DNA from: Paracoccus sp. M683
Lineage (GTDB): Bacteria > Pseudomonadota > Alphaproteobacteria > Rhodobacterales > Rhodobacteraceae
NCBI RefSeq assembly: GCF_007096355.1
Contig: NZ_VKDF01000003.1
Location: 248,001-312,000 of the forward strand
Direction: 5' to 3'
Length of the DNA: 64,000 nt
This document shows, in pieces, positions 24,954 through 34,487 of this stretch (position 1 is its first letter; every line of letters starts with the position of its first letter). The position numbers and the translations under genes are program-made. The notes under the pieces are model-generated. The model had not been told where the DNA came from. It saw only the letters and a list, made by a program, of their open reading frames with translations, and ran no database searches.

Positions 24954-26165
24954 TCAGTTCAGTAGCACCATGTACAGACCTGCACTGCCGCCGAACATCT
25001 GGTTGAATTGACGCCAGGCGGTGCCATCCAGTACCTCGCCCTCGCGGGCATAAGTCATGGCCTGACTGCCTTGCATCCAGGCCAGCAGGTCGACAGGGAC
25101 GGGCGCATCAAGCCATTTGCCAAGATCAATTCCATAGCCCGGCCCAAATCGCCAATGCGGGATCAGCCTTTCGCCGGTCAGTATCATATCGGCCTGATCC
25201 AGCACGGCCAACCAGGTCGTGCCGGTGCCCGGCGGCAGTTCGAACCCCAGCACGGCCTTTTGCGTGTCATTCGGGATCCATTCCCTGTCATTGTCGGTCT
25301 CGGTCGCGACAGCCTGCCAGAAATCGCGATTGGCGGCGATCATTGCGCGGAAATTGGCCCGTGCGGCGTCGATCAGCGCAGCGTCGGGCTGATGGCGCAG
25401 CGTCTGCAAGATGATCCAGGCGGTATCAACGGGACGCTCGAACATATCCTTTTGCATCAGGGCGTCGAAATCCTCGGGCGATTCTGGTGCTTGTGTTTCC
25501 TGCTGATCGGCCAGTGCCCGCCGCAGCTGCATTACGGCTGCGACTTCCGGTTGCGGGTCAAAGGCCAGCACGGCCTGCGCCATCCCTTCGACCATATGGG
25601 TATAGGCACGCAGCCAATACAGATCGGCCGCGTCAAAGCGGATTTCGCCCGGCGTCCCGTCTGGAAGGGGCAAGAACAGCAGATCTCGCAGGTCTTCGCC
25701 CGGATCGCGCTCGCCGTTCAGGGTGCCATCGAACCACAGATCGTCCAGCCGCAGCACCAATGCGCCGTCGCCAGCGTCCTGCGGCATCTCGTCCCGGATT
25801 CCTGGCATCGCGCCGGCCAGATAGCCCATGATGCCGTTGATCAGCGTATCGGGCATTGGCTGCGGATCGGGGTTCGGCGGCAAGGTCGTGTCTATGACCG
25901 GCAGAGAAAACAACATGCTGCCGCCGGCCGGTGATGTATTGCCGTATTGCCAGCGCGACTGATAGCCAGACTGGATCGCCGTCAGAAAGCCGGTGGCGGC
26001 CAGCGCCATATCGCGGTCTGGGCCGGGTGGCCGAGCCCGCAAATGCTGAAGTGTTGCGGTCAGCCCCTGCCGGGCGATCATGCCCGAGGTGACAGTATCA
26101 TCGGCCCACAAGGGCGATCCGCTGAGTGCCGTGGTCGCAGCGGCTGCAATCAGAAAACGATACAT
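24954..26165 (-). CDS. Exported protein of unknown function
   Basis: 403 residues with signal peptide MYRFLIAAAATTALSGSPLWA, so periplasmic or secreted. The mature part is rich in Asp, Trp and Pro. It shows LVLRLDDLWFDGTLNGERDPGEDL, a stretch reminiscent of a calcium loop, and a central helical region (WLRAYTHMVEGMAQAVLAFDP). The conserved-looking end is GGSAGLYMVLLN. I do not recognise a family. The ATG at 26165 is chosen because a longer frame would run through the mdh terminator. It lies downstream of mdh on the same strand but behind that terminator, so it probably has its own promoter. Confidence 0.75.
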   Translation of the reverse strand: MYRFLIAAAATTALSGSPLWADDTVTSGMIARQGLTATLQHLRARPPGPDRDMALAATGFLTAIQSGYQSRWQYGNTSPAGGSMLFSLPVIDTTLPPNPDPQPMPDTLINGIMGYLAGAMPGIRDEMPQDAGDGALVLRLDDLWFDGTLNGERDPGEDLRDLLFLPLPDGTPGEIRFDAADLYWLRAYTHMVEGMAQAVLAFDPQPEVAAVMQLRRALADQQETQAPESPEDFDALMQKDMFERPVDTAWIILQTLRHQPDAALIDAARANFRAMIAANRDFWQAVATETDNDREWIPNDTQKAVLGFELPPGTGTTWLAVLDQADMILTGERLIPHWRFGPGYGIDLGKWLDAPVPVDLLAWMQGSQAMTYAREGEVLDGTAWRQFNQMFGGSAGLYMVLLN

Positions 26166-26186
26166 GACCGGCTGGCTGCACAAACT

Positions 26187-26218
26187 GAAACGGCGCGTCA
26201 AGAATGACGCGCCGTTTC
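26187..26218 (-). terminator. Strong terminator hairpin after mdh
   Basis: A perfect 14-bp stem (GAAACGGCGCGTCA and its complement) with a 4-base loop, starting 24 bases after the mdh stop on the minus strand and followed by AGTTTG. It separates mdh from the exported protein gene downstream. Confidence 0.85.
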
Positions 26219-26241
26219 GTAAGCAGAGCTTGTATCTGCGA

Positions 26242-27291
<1,050 letters not shown>

Positions 27292-27317
27292 CTAACAGGA
27301 CAAAACAGGAAAGTTGA

Positions 27318-27333
27318 CGCAAGAATATTGCCG
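27318..27333 (+). promoter_or_regulatory. Shared leader motif CGCAAGANTATTGCNG, copy 1
   Basis: CGCAAGAATATTGCCG, 22 bases before the TauE/SafE start. 14 of 16 bases match the site at 28894-28909 before mcl2. It contains the dyad GCAA-N5-TTGC. Possible operator; no regulator known. Confidence 0.4.
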
Positions 27334-27354
27334 TCGGGGGGCGGAAGCGTTGCG

Positions 27355-28113
27355 ATGATCGAGTTGTCCGTGGCGGGCTGGGTGCTTGCCGTGATCGCGG
27401 CCATGGCGGTGGGGCTGGCCAAGGGCGGGCTGTCGATGGTGGCGGTTCTGTCCGTGCCGCTTCTGTCCCTGGTCATGTCTCCGGTGCAGGCGGCGGGGCT
27501 GCTGCTGCCGGTCTATATCGTGTCCGATATCGGCGGGTTGGTGGCTTATTGGCGCGATGCTGACTGGCATGTGCTGTGCAGGCTGTGGCCGGGGGCGTTG
27601 GTCGGGATCTGGTTCGGCTGGCTGACGGCCAGCATCGTGCCGGTGGCAGGGGTGGAGATGATCGTCGGGCTGATCGGCCTGGCATTCGCCCTGAACGCAT
27701 TGCTGCGCCGTGCCGCCGAGGGGCCGCCACGGCCCGCCGATTGGGCCAAGGGCAGTTTCTGGGGCACGATCGCAGGCTATACCAGTTTCGTCAGCCATTC
27801 GGGGGCGGCGCCGTTTCAGGTCTATGTCCAGCCGCTGCGGCTGTCCTCGATGGGATATGCCGGGACGGCGACGGTGTTCTTTGCCGTGGTGAACGCCATC
27901 AAGCTGGTCCCCTATGCTGCCCTGGGTCAGTTGTCGCCGCAGAACCTGGGTGCGGCGGCGGTGCTGATGCCGGTGGCGCTGGCCTCGGTCTGGTTGGGGG
28001 TGCGGCTGGTCAGGATCATGCCGGCGAAGGCATTCTATCTGTTCATCACCTGGGCCTTGCTGCTGGTCTCGATCAAGCTGATCTGGGATGGCGGCAGCGG
28101 CTTGTGGGGCTAG
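27355..28113 (+). CDS. Sulfite exporter TauE/SafE family membrane protein
   Basis: 252 residues with about eight hydrophobic segments. The N-terminal half has the Gly/Lys turn GLAKGGLSMVAVLSVPLLS and the C-terminal half the repeat-related SFVSHSGAAPFQVYVQPL, both typical of the TauE/SafE/YfcA family of anion permeases, which move sulfite, sulfoacetate or other organic anions outward. The real substrate is unknown. Start ATG 27355 gives the first membrane helix directly. It is divergent from mdh and is followed after 3 bases by the interrupted DUF3667 gene. Confidence 0.88.
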   Translation: MIELSVAGWVLAVIAAMAVGLAKGGLSMVAVLSVPLLSLVMSPVQAAGLLLPVYIVSDIGGLVAYWRDADWHVLCRLWPGALVGIWFGWLTASIVPVAGVEMIVGLIGLAFALNALLRRAAEGPPRPADWAKGSFWGTIAGYTSFVSHSGAAPFQVYVQPLRLSSMGYAGTATVFFAVVNAIKLVPYAALGQLSPQNLGAAAVLMPVALASVWLGVRLVRIMPAKAFYLFITWALLLVSIKLIWDGGSGLWG

Positions 28114-28116
28114 TCG

Positions 28117-28836
28117 ATGGCGTTGCTGGATACCGTTCTGGGCCGCGATGCGCCCTGCCGGCACCGCCGCATCGGCAAATACTGCCCCGATTGCGGCATG
28201 CTGCAGGAACTGCCGCGCTATTCCTTTGGCGAGATGACCAAGGGGCCGGCGGTCTTTTGGATGGAAAAGGGCTTTCGCCGCACGCTGGTGGGGCTGTTTC
28301 ACCATCCCGGCCGCGCAATCAGGACCTTTCTGTTCGAGGATCGCAATCATCTGATCAAGCCGATGGCCTATCTGCTGCTGGCCATCGCCTTCAATCTGGG
28401 TGTTCAGGGTCTGCTGTCCGAACCCGCAGCCTGTGCCGCCGATGACGGGCTGTGCCTGATGTTCAAAGAGGACCCGGTTACGCCCAAACTGGTCGAGATC
28501 GGGATTTTTGCCCTCATCTATCGGCTGGCCTTCCGGCGATAGGGGCTGAACCTGTGGGAATATGGCGTGGGCTTCGGCTATATCGTGGCGCAAAGCTTTA
28601 TCCTGGGCGCGCTGCTGAGCCTGGCTTTCGTGTTCCTGCCCCAGCTTCTGCGCGACACCATCGCCTTTTTCGGCTCCACCTTCTACATCATCAGCGCGAC
28701 CATCATGCTGCTGAACATCCGAGGGGTATGGCGGCGCGCAGGGGCGGTGGCTTTGGGCGTTTTCGGGCTGATGCTGTTCATCATGATCCTGATCGGCATG
28801 GGCGAAATCTGGGTTCTGGAACCGCCAGCGGCCTGA
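28117..28836 (+). pseudogene. DUF3667-type membrane protein gene interrupted by an in-frame amber codon
   Basis: The first 141 codons carry a zinc-ribbon-like start (CRHRRIGKYCPDCGMLQELPRYSF) and a membrane segment. A TAG at 28540-28542 stops the frame after RLAFRR. The same frame continues with LNLWEYGVGFGYIVAQSF and two more hydrophobic helices to a TGA at 28834-28836, giving a normal-looking total of about 239 residues. One base change, for example TGG (Trp) to TAG, explains it. It may be a fresh pseudogene, amber readthrough or a sequencing error. The 3' part has no good start of its own, apart from a Met at 28567. Function of the family is unknown. Confidence 0.8.
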
Positions 28837-28893
28837 TTTTCTGCGCTGCGGCAAATCGTCTCTTGCCAATTCTGACGCGGCGCGGCAGTTTCG

Positions 28894-28909
28894 CGCAAGA
28901 TTATTGCTG
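28894..28909 (+). promoter_or_regulatory. Shared leader motif CGCAAGANTATTGCNG, copy 2
   Basis: CGCAAGATTATTGCTG, ending 10 bases before the mcl2 start and just before its GAGG ribosome site. It matches the site before the TauE/SafE gene. GCAA/TTGC dyads recall the ScfR/RamB-type sites of acyl-CoA regulators, but the family is not established from this. Confidence 0.4.
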
Positions 28910-28919
28910 CGAGGAATTC

Positions 28920-29762
28920 ATGTCACGACCCTATCGTTCGGTTCTTTATATTCCGGCCGCCAATGCGCGTGCCTTGGATAAGGCACAGGGACTGGCTGCG
29001 GATGCGATCATCTTTGACCTTGAAGATGCGGTGGCGCCCTCGGAAAAGCAGGCGGCGCGTGACCAGTTGGGCGCGGCGTTGCAGAATGACTATGGCGGGC
29101 GGGCGCGGATCGTGCGGATCAACGGGCTGGACACGCCCTGGGGTGCCGACGATGCCCGTGCCTTTGCCACCGGAGCCGATGCGGTGCTGATCCCCAAGGT
29201 GAACAGCCCCGCCGATCTGGACCAGGTCGCCGCGCTGGTGCCCGATGCGCCGTTGTGGGCAATGATGGAAACCGCGGCAGGCATGCTGAACGCGGCCGCC
29301 ATCGCCGCCCATCCGCGGTTGGAAGGGATGGTCATGGGCACCAATGATCTGGCCAAGGAAATCAACGCCCGTTTCCGCGCCGACCGTCTGCCGATGCAGG
29401 CCGGTCTGGGCCTGTGTCTGCTGGCGGCCAAGGCCAATGGCAAGGTGATCGTGGACGGGGTGTTCAACGCCTTCAAGGACGATGACGGTTTGCGCGCGGA
29501 ATGCGATCAGGGCCGCGACATGGGCTTTGACGGCAAGACCTTGATCCACCCCGCGCAACTGGCCATCGCCAACGCCGCCTTCGCCCCGACCGAGGCCGAG
29601 ATCGACCTGGCCCGCCGCCAGATCGACGCCTTCGAGGCCGCCACCGCCGAGGGCAAGGGTGTGGCCGTGGTCGATGGCAAGATCGTCGAGAACCTGCACG
29701 TGGAAACCGCTCGCAAGATGCTGGATCAGGCGCGGGCGATTGCCGAACTGACCGGGGCGTGA
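28920..29762 (+). CDS. mcl2: (3S)-malyl-CoA thioesterase (CitE-like CoA ester lyase family)
   Basis: 280 residues of the HpcH/HpaI-CitE barrel family. SVLYIPAANARALDKA, IFDLEDAVAPSEK (metal-binding acidic residues), ARIVRINGLDTPWG, METAAGMLNAAAIA and GTNDLAKEI are visible. In Rhodobacter the paralogous pair Mcl1/Mcl2 splits the chemistry: Mcl1 cleaves malyl-CoA, and Mcl2 hydrolyses (3S)-malyl-CoA to malate and CoA. Length and its place beside mch and sdh match Mcl2. It would complete apparent malate synthase activity in the ethylmalonyl-CoA pathway. A malyl-CoA lyase is the alternative. GAGGAATTC precedes the ATG at 28920. Confidence 0.85.
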   Translation: MSRPYRSVLYIPAANARALDKAQGLAADAIIFDLEDAVAPSEKQAARDQLGAALQNDYGGRARIVRINGLDTPWGADDARAFATGADAVLIPKVNSPADLDQVAALVPDAPLWAMMETAAGMLNAAAIAAHPRLEGMVMGTNDLAKEINARFRADRLPMQAGLGLCLLAAKANGKVIVDGVFNAFKDDDGLRAECDQGRDMGFDGKTLIHPAQLAIANAAFAPTEAEIDLARRQIDAFEAATAEGKGVAVVDGKIVENLHVETARKMLDQARAIAELTGA

Positions 29763-29801
29763 CAGGGTAGCGGCGATTCACGTCCAGCGAAGGAGTGCCA
29801 G

Positions 29802-30353
29802 ATGCTGATCCTGATCCTTGGTGTCGCCCTGTGGTGGCTGCCCCATCTGTGGAAACGTGCCGCCCCCGATCATCGCGCGGGCTTTGGCGAAAAGGGCAAG
29901 GGCATTGTCACCGGCGTTCTGGTCCTGTCGATCATCCTGATGATCTGGGGTTATCGCACGGCTGACGGCCCGGTCTGGTGGGGGCCAACGGCTGCGCTGA
30001 AGGGGATCAACAACCTGCTGATGCTGTTGTCGATCTATCTGTTTGCGGCCTCGGGGATGAAGACCCGGATCACGCGCAGCATTCGCCATCCGCAGTTGCT
30101 GGGCTTTGCCATCTGGGCCTTTTCGCATCTTCTGGTGAATGGGGACCTGCCGTCCTTCGTGCTGTTTGGCGGTTTGCTGGCCTGGGCGCTGGCCACGATC
30201 ATGCTGATCAACCGCGCTCAGCCCGCCTGGACCCCGCCCGCCGGGCCGTTCCCGCCGCGCAAGGAAATCATGGCCGCTGCCGGTGCGGTGATCGTGCTGC
30301 TGGTGCTGGGTGGCATCCATGCCCTGCTGGGCTATAACCCGTTCGGAGCCTGA
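29802..30353 (+). CDS. NnrU family membrane protein
   Basis: 183 residues with about five hydrophobic helices. The NnrU features are the short HLWKR turn after helix 1, RHPQLLGFAIWAFSHLLVNGD in the middle, and a Trp-rich PVWWGP segment. NnrU was named in nitric-oxide-responsive denitrification clusters; its biochemistry is unknown, and here there are no denitrification genes nearby. AAGGAG lies 6 bases before the ATG. It is packed between mcl2 and a DUF1737 gene. Confidence 0.88.
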   Translation: MLILILGVALWWLPHLWKRAAPDHRAGFGEKGKGIVTGVLVLSIILMIWGYRTADGPVWWGPTAALKGINNLLMLLSIYLFAASGMKTRITRSIRHPQLLGFAIWAFSHLLVNGDLPSFVLFGGLLAWALATIMLINRAQPAWTPPAGPFPPRKEIMAAAGAVIVLLVLGGIHALLGYNPFGA

Positions 30354-30355
30354 GA

Positions 30356-30562
30356 ATGACGACACTTTACCGCTGCATCACCGAGGATGACACCGCGCAG
30401 TTCTGCCACCGCGTCAGCGAGGCGCTGTCAAAGGGCTGGTCGCTGCATGGCAGCCCGACCATGGGCTTTGATCCGGTCAAGGGCGTCATGCGCCTTGGCC
30501 AGGCCGTGACCAAGGATGTCGATGTCGTCTATTCCCCTGATCTGAAACTGGGACAGCAATGA
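30356..30562 (+). CDS. DUF1737 domain protein
   Basis: 68 residues: YRCITEDDTAQFCHRVSEAL, GWSLHGSPTM and a DVVYSPDL end match the short DUF1737 family, which has no known function. It starts 2 bases after nnrU stops and overlaps the mch start by 4 bases (ATGA), so it should be translated in concert with mch. Confidence 0.85.
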   Translation: MTTLYRCITEDDTAQFCHRVSEALSKGWSLHGSPTMGFDPVKGVMRLGQAVTKDVDVVYSPDLKLGQQ

Positions 30563-31593
30563 GCAAGACCAATCCGGGCCGTTTCTTCGAGGATTATCAT
30601 ATCGGGCAGGTGATCCGGCACGCCGTGCCGCGCACCGTGGCCGAGGGGGAAAGGGCGCTGTATCACGCGCTGTATCCCGCCCGGCATGCGCTGTATTCCA
30701 GCGATGAATTTGCCGCCGGCTGCGGGCTGGAAAGCAGCCCGATGGACGACCTGATCGCGTTTCATGTGGTCTTTGGCAAGACCGTGCCCGATGTCAGCCT
30801 GAACGCCATCGCCAATCTGGGTTATGCCGAGGGGCGCTGGCTGGCTCCGGTCTGGCCCGGCGACACGCTGCGTTCGGAATCCGAGGTGATCGGACTGAAG
30901 CAGAACAGCAATGGCAAGTCCGGTGTGGTCTACGTGCGCACGCGCGGTTTGAACCAGATGGACCAGCCGGTGCTGGAATATGTGCGTTGGGTCATGGTCC
31001 GCAAACGGGACGAGGCCGCCCCCGCGCCCGAAACCGTGGTGCCAGAACTGGCTAGTGCGGTGGATGCCGGCGATCTGGTGGTTCCAGAGGGCTTGAATTT
31101 TTCCGATTATGATTTTGAATTGGCAGGGGAAAAGCACCGTATTGGCGATTACGAGATTGGCGAGAAGATCGACCATGTCGATGGCGTCACCGTCGAAGAG
31201 GCCGAGCATATGCTGGCCACACGCCTGTGGCAGAACACCGCCAAGGTGCATTTCGACGCCACCAATCGCGAGGATGGCAAGCGGCTGATCTATGGCGGTC
31301 ATGTCATCAGCATGGCCCGCGCGCTGTCGTTCAACGGGCTGGCCAATGCACAGATGATCGTTGCGTTGAATGCGGGCGCCCATGCCAATCCCTGCTTTGC
31401 CGGTGACACCATCCGGGCCTGGTCCGAAGTGCTGGACAAGGCCAAGACGGATGCGCCCGGCGTCGGTGCCATCCGGTTGCGGCTGGTTGCGACCAAGGGC
31501 GATAGCGGGGCGTTTCCGTTGAAGGGTGCGGATGGGAAATACCTGCCCGAGGTGTTGCTGGATCTGGACTATTGGGCGCTCATGCCCGTTTGA
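30559..31593 (+). CDS. mch: Mesaconyl-CoA hydratase (MaoC/hotdog family)
   Basis: 344 residues with two MaoC-like hotdog halves. The N-terminal half has GRFFEDYHIGQVIRH, and the C-terminal half has VHFDATNREDGKRLIYGGHV and AHANPCFAGDTIRAWSEV. It hydrates mesaconyl-CoA to beta-methylmalyl-CoA in the ethylmalonyl-CoA pathway for acetyl-CoA assimilation. The neighbourhood (mcl2 upstream, sdhC downstream) matches the Rhodobacter locus as I remember it. It is the last gene of the mcl2-nnrU-DUF1737 run. The GGATATTT element follows about 75 bases later. Confidence 0.92.
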   Translation: MSKTNPGRFFEDYHIGQVIRHAVPRTVAEGERALYHALYPARHALYSSDEFAAGCGLESSPMDDLIAFHVVFGKTVPDVSLNAIANLGYAEGRWLAPVWPGDTLRSESEVIGLKQNSNGKSGVVYVRTRGLNQMDQPVLEYVRWVMVRKRDEAAPAPETVVPELASAVDAGDLVVPEGLNFSDYDFELAGEKHRIGDYEIGEKIDHVDGVTVEEAEHMLATRLWQNTAKVHFDATNREDGKRLIYGGHVISMARALSFNGLANAQMIVALNAGAHANPCFAGDTIRAWSEVLDKAKTDAPGVGAIRLRLVATKGDSGAFPLKGADGKYLPEVLLDLDYWALMPV

Positions 31594-31660
31594 ACCGAAG
31601 CGGCGGGGGCTTTCCGCCTCGTGTCGATCGGTCCTCGGATCAACGGCGGACCGACCGATA

Positions 31661-31690
31661 CCCCGAAGGATATTTGGGCACGGATGATGG
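31661..31690 (+). repeat. GGATATTT intergenic element, copy D
   Basis: CCCCGAA, GGATATTT (core 31668-31675), GGGCACGGATGATGG. Plus orientation after mch. No strong GC hairpin precedes this copy. Confidence 0.75.
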
Positions 31691-31703
31691 CGCGATGGGT
31701 TCT

Positions 31704-31732
31704 GTGATCACATGCGCGGCGGCTGTGATCAC
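31704..31732. promoter_or_regulatory. Paired GTGATCAC operator upstream of sdhC
   Basis: GTGATCACATG (31704-31714), ten bases, GTGATCAC (31725-31732). Box centres are 21 bp apart, exactly as upstream of sucC, while the ten spacer bases differ (CGCGGCGGCT against CCGAAATCAT). The site ends 165 bases before the sdhC start. Conservation of the boxes with divergence of the spacer argues for selected protein binding. Confidence 0.75.
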
Positions 31733-31897
31733 GATCTGCGAAAATCGAATAAATTCATCTGCGGGTGTGGCATAAGACCGTGACACTTGGCAGAAAGACC
31801 GACAGAAGCAAGGCAAATCGCCAGCCCGCGCGGCCAGCCTGCATTGTGCTGACCGCTCGCGGGCCTGCGTCAGACGCGAGACAGGAGGGCCGCACGC

Positions 31898-32287
31898 ATG
31901 GCTGATGTGAACCGGGGCAATCGCCCGCTTTCCCCTCATTTGCAGGTCTACCGGCTGCCTGTCGCGGCCGTGACCTCTATCCTGTCACGCGCGACCAGCG
32001 TGGCCTTGGTGGCGGGGCTGTTGATGCTGGTCTGGTGGCTGGTTGCTGCTGTCAGCGGGCCGGGTGCCTTTGATCTGGCCGATGGCGTTCTGCGCAGCTG
32101 GTTCGGTTTTCTGGTGATGACCGGGGCCACCTGGGCGCTGATCTATCACGCTTTGGCCGGGATCCGGCATTTGTTCTATGACGCAGGCATCGGGATCGAG
32201 ATCGAAGCCGCGCGCAAGTCAAGCTGGGTGATCATCGCGGCCTCGGTCGTGCTGACCCTGGTGGCGCTGATCCTGTTCTTTATCTGA
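31898..32287 (+). CDS. sdhC: Succinate dehydrogenase cytochrome b556 subunit
   Basis: 129 residues with three membrane helices. RPLSPHLQVYR at the N-terminus is the family signature that contacts quinone and SdhB. His84 in LIYHALAGIRHLFYD is the expected heme b ligand. It anchors the flavoprotein/iron-sulfur part in the membrane and passes electrons to ubiquinone. First gene of the sdh unit, with AGGAGG 9 bases before the ATG. Confidence 0.95.
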   Translation: MADVNRGNRPLSPHLQVYRLPVAAVTSILSRATSVALVAGLLMLVWWLVAAVSGPGAFDLADGVLRSWFGFLVMTGATWALIYHALAGIRHLFYDAGIGIEIEAARKSSWVIIAASVVLTLVALILFFI

Positions 32288-32299
32288 AGGGGGCTGACG

Positions 32300-32677
32300 A
32301 TGCGTTACATTTCTGCGCGCAAGCAAGCCGAGGGGCTGGGTGCCAGCCATACGGGCACCGTCGATCACTGGCGCATGACCATCAGCGCCGTCGCGCTGGC
32401 GGTGCTGACGCCGGCCTTCCTGATGGTGATCGGCGGCGCGATCGGCCTGCCGCGCGAGGGCGTTCTTGCCTATTTCGGGCGGCCCTATCCGGCTGTTGTC
32501 ACCGCCCTGTTCATCGTGGTGGGCATGCTGCATTTCATCAAGGGAATGCAGATGATCATCGACGACTATCTGCAACATACCGAACGCAAGGTCGGTATCA
32601 TCTTTGCCGTGATCTTCGGCTATGGCGTCATCGCCGCCACGGTCTTCGCACTGGCGAAAATGGCATTCACGAGCTGA
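32300..32677 (+). CDS. sdhD: Succinate dehydrogenase hydrophobic anchor subunit
   Basis: 125 residues with three hydrophobic segments. The second contains [21 protein letters not shown], where the His is the likely second heme ligand and Asp-Tyr the quinone-site pair. Pairs with SdhC. GAAGGGGG lies upstream. It ends 7 bases before the sdhA start. Confidence 0.93.
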   Translation: MRYISARKQAEGLGASHTGTVDHWRMTISAVALAVLTPAFLMVIGGAIGLPREGVLAYFGRPYPAVVTALFIVVGMLHFIKGMQMIIDDYLQHTERKVGIIFAVIFGYGVIAATVFALAKMAFTS

Positions 32678-32684
32678 GGACACC

Positions 32685-34487
32685 ATGGCTGACTACAAGA
32701 TCGAAACCCATGACTATGATGTGGTCGTCGTCGGTGCCGGTGGCGCGGGCCTGCGGGCAACGCTTGGCATGGCTGAACAGGGGCTGCGCACGGCCTGTGT
32801 GACCAAGGTGTTCCCGACCCGCAGCCATACCGTTGCGGCGCAAGGCGGCATTGCCGCCAGCCTTGGCAATATGGGGCCCGACAACTGGCAATGGCACATG
32901 TATGACACGGTGAAGGGCAGCGATTGGCTGGGCGACACCGATGCCATGGAATATCTGGCGCGCGAGGCCCCGAAGGCCGTTTACGAGCTGGAACATTACG
33001 GCGTGCCCTTCAGCCGCACCGAAGAGGGCAAGATCTATCAGCGCCCCTTTGGCGGCCACACGACCGAGTTTGGCGAAGGCCCCCCGGTTCAACGCACCTG
33101 CGCCGCCGCCGACCGCACCGGCCACGCCATCCTGCACACGCTTTATGGCCAGTCGCTGAAGGAAAACGCCGAATTCTTCATCGAATATTTCGCGCTGGAC
33201 CTGATCATCACTGACGGCAAATGCACCGGCGTGGTGGCATGGAAGCTGGATGACGGCACCATGCATGTCTTCAACGCCAAGATGGTCGTGCTGGCCACGG
33301 GTGGCTACGGCCGCGCCTATTTCAGCGCCACCAGCGCCCATACCTGCACCGGCGATGGCGGTGGCATGGTTGCCCGCGCCGGCCTGCCCTTGCAGGATAT
33401 GGAGTTCGTTCAGTTCCACCCGACCGGGATCTATGGTTCGGGCTGCCTGATCACCGAGGGCGCGCGTGGCGAGGGTGGCTATCTGACCAATAGCGAAGGC
33501 GAACGCTTCATGGAGCGTTATGCCCCGACCTATAAGGATCTGGCATCCCGCGACGTGGTCAGCCGCTGTATCACCATCGAGATCCGCGAAGGTCGCGGCG
33601 TGGGCGAGAAGAAGGACCATATGTTCCTGAACCTCATGCACCTGCCGCCGGAAAGCCTGCATGAGCGTCTGCCGGGGATCAGCGAAAGCGCCAAGATTTT
33701 CGCCGGCGTCGATGTCACGCGCGAGCCGATCCCGATCCTGCCGACCGTGCATTATAATATGGGCGGCATTCCCACGAATTACTGGGGCGAGGTGCTGAAC
33801 CCGACCGAGGCCCATCCAGACCACGTTTTCCCCGGCCTGATGGCTGTGGGCGAGGCAGGTTGTGCATCGGTTCACGGGGCAAACCGCCTTGGCTCTAACA
33901 GTCTGATCGACCTGGTTGTCTTTGGCCGCGCCGCGGCGATCAAGGCGGGCGAGATCATCGACCGCGAGGCGCCGGTCCCGGCCACGAACCAGCCGGCGGT
34001 GGATGCGATCCTGGCGCGGTTCGATCGCTTGCGGAATGCCGATGGCAACACCCCGACCGCAGAACTGCGCGACGAGATGCAGCGCACGATGCAGGCCGAT
34101 GCAGCGGTGTTCCGCACCGACAAGACCCTGGCCGAGGGCGCCGAGAAGATGGAAAAGATCGCCTCGAAGCTGAGCGATCTGAAGGTCACCGACCGCAGCC
34201 TGATCTGGAACAGCGACCTGATGGAAACGCTGGAGCTGGAAAACCTGATGGCCAATGCCATGGCCACCATCGTTGCCGCCGAGGCGCGCAAGGAAAGCCG
34301 CGGCGCCCATGCGCACGAGGATTGGCCTGAGCGGGATGACGCCAACTGGCGCAAGCATTCGCTTGCATGGGTTGACGGAAACAAGGTTAAACTCGCCTAT
34401 CGTCCGGTTCATCTTGACCCCCTCACAAAGGCCGAGGATGGCGGGATCGAACTGAAAAAGATCGCGCCGAAGAAAAGGGTTTACTGA
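32685..34487 (+). CDS. sdhA: Succinate dehydrogenase flavoprotein subunit
   Basis: 600 residues, full length. The FAD-binding start is [24 protein letters not shown] carries His48, the expected covalent FAD site. [21 protein letters not shown] and [15 protein letters not shown] contain substrate-binding residues, and [20 protein letters not shown] follows. It oxidises succinate to fumarate on the cytoplasmic face. GAGGACACC precedes the ATG at 32685. Its TGA overlaps the ATG of the next lipoprotein gene by one base. Confidence 0.97.
   Translation: MADYKIETHDYDVVVVGAGGAGLRATLGMAEQGLRTACVTKVFPTRSHTVAAQGGIAASLGNMGPDNWQWHMYDTVKGSDWLGDTDAMEYLAREAPKAVYELEHYGVPFSRTEEGKIYQRPFGGHTTEFGEGPPVQRTCAAADRTGHAILHTLYGQSLKENAEFFIEYFALDLIITDGKCTGVVAWKLDDGTMHVFNAKMVVLATGGYGRAYFSATSAHTCTGDGGGMVARAGLPLQDMEFVQFHPTGIYGSGCLITEGARGEGGYLTNSEGERFMERYAPTYKDLASRDVVSRCITIEIREGRGVGEKKDHMFLNLMHLPPESLHERLPGISESAKIFAGVDVTREPIPILPTVHYNMGGIPTNYWGEVLNPTEAHPDHVFPGLMAVGEAGCASVHGANRLGSNSLIDLVVFGRAAAIKAGEIIDREAPVPATNQPAVDAILARFDRLRNADGNTPTAELRDEMQRTMQADAAVFRTDKTLAEGAEKMEKIASKLSDLKVTDRSLIWNSDLMETLELENLMANAMATIVAAEARKESRGAHAHEDWPERDDANWRKHSLAWVDGNKVKLAYRPVHLDPLTKAEDGGIELKKIAPKKRVY

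Larger units (their letters stand above)
31594..31897 (+). other. 304-base intergenic region between mch and sdhC
   Basis: Holds, in order, GGATATTT element copy D (31661-31690), the paired GTGATCAC site (31704-31732), an AT-rich stretch likely to contain the sdhC promoter (31738-31775), and the leader with an AGGAGG ribosome site 9 bases before sdhC. No open frame in it looks real. Confidence 0.7.

Noticed and set aside
27292..28869. 525-codon minus-strand frame covering TauE/SafE and DUF3667
   Set aside because: Antisense to two membrane proteins with obvious helices; rich in Gln/His/Arg and without domains.
32667..34412. 581-codon minus-strand frame opposite sdhA
   Set aside because: Shadow of an unambiguous succinate dehydrogenase flavoprotein gene.
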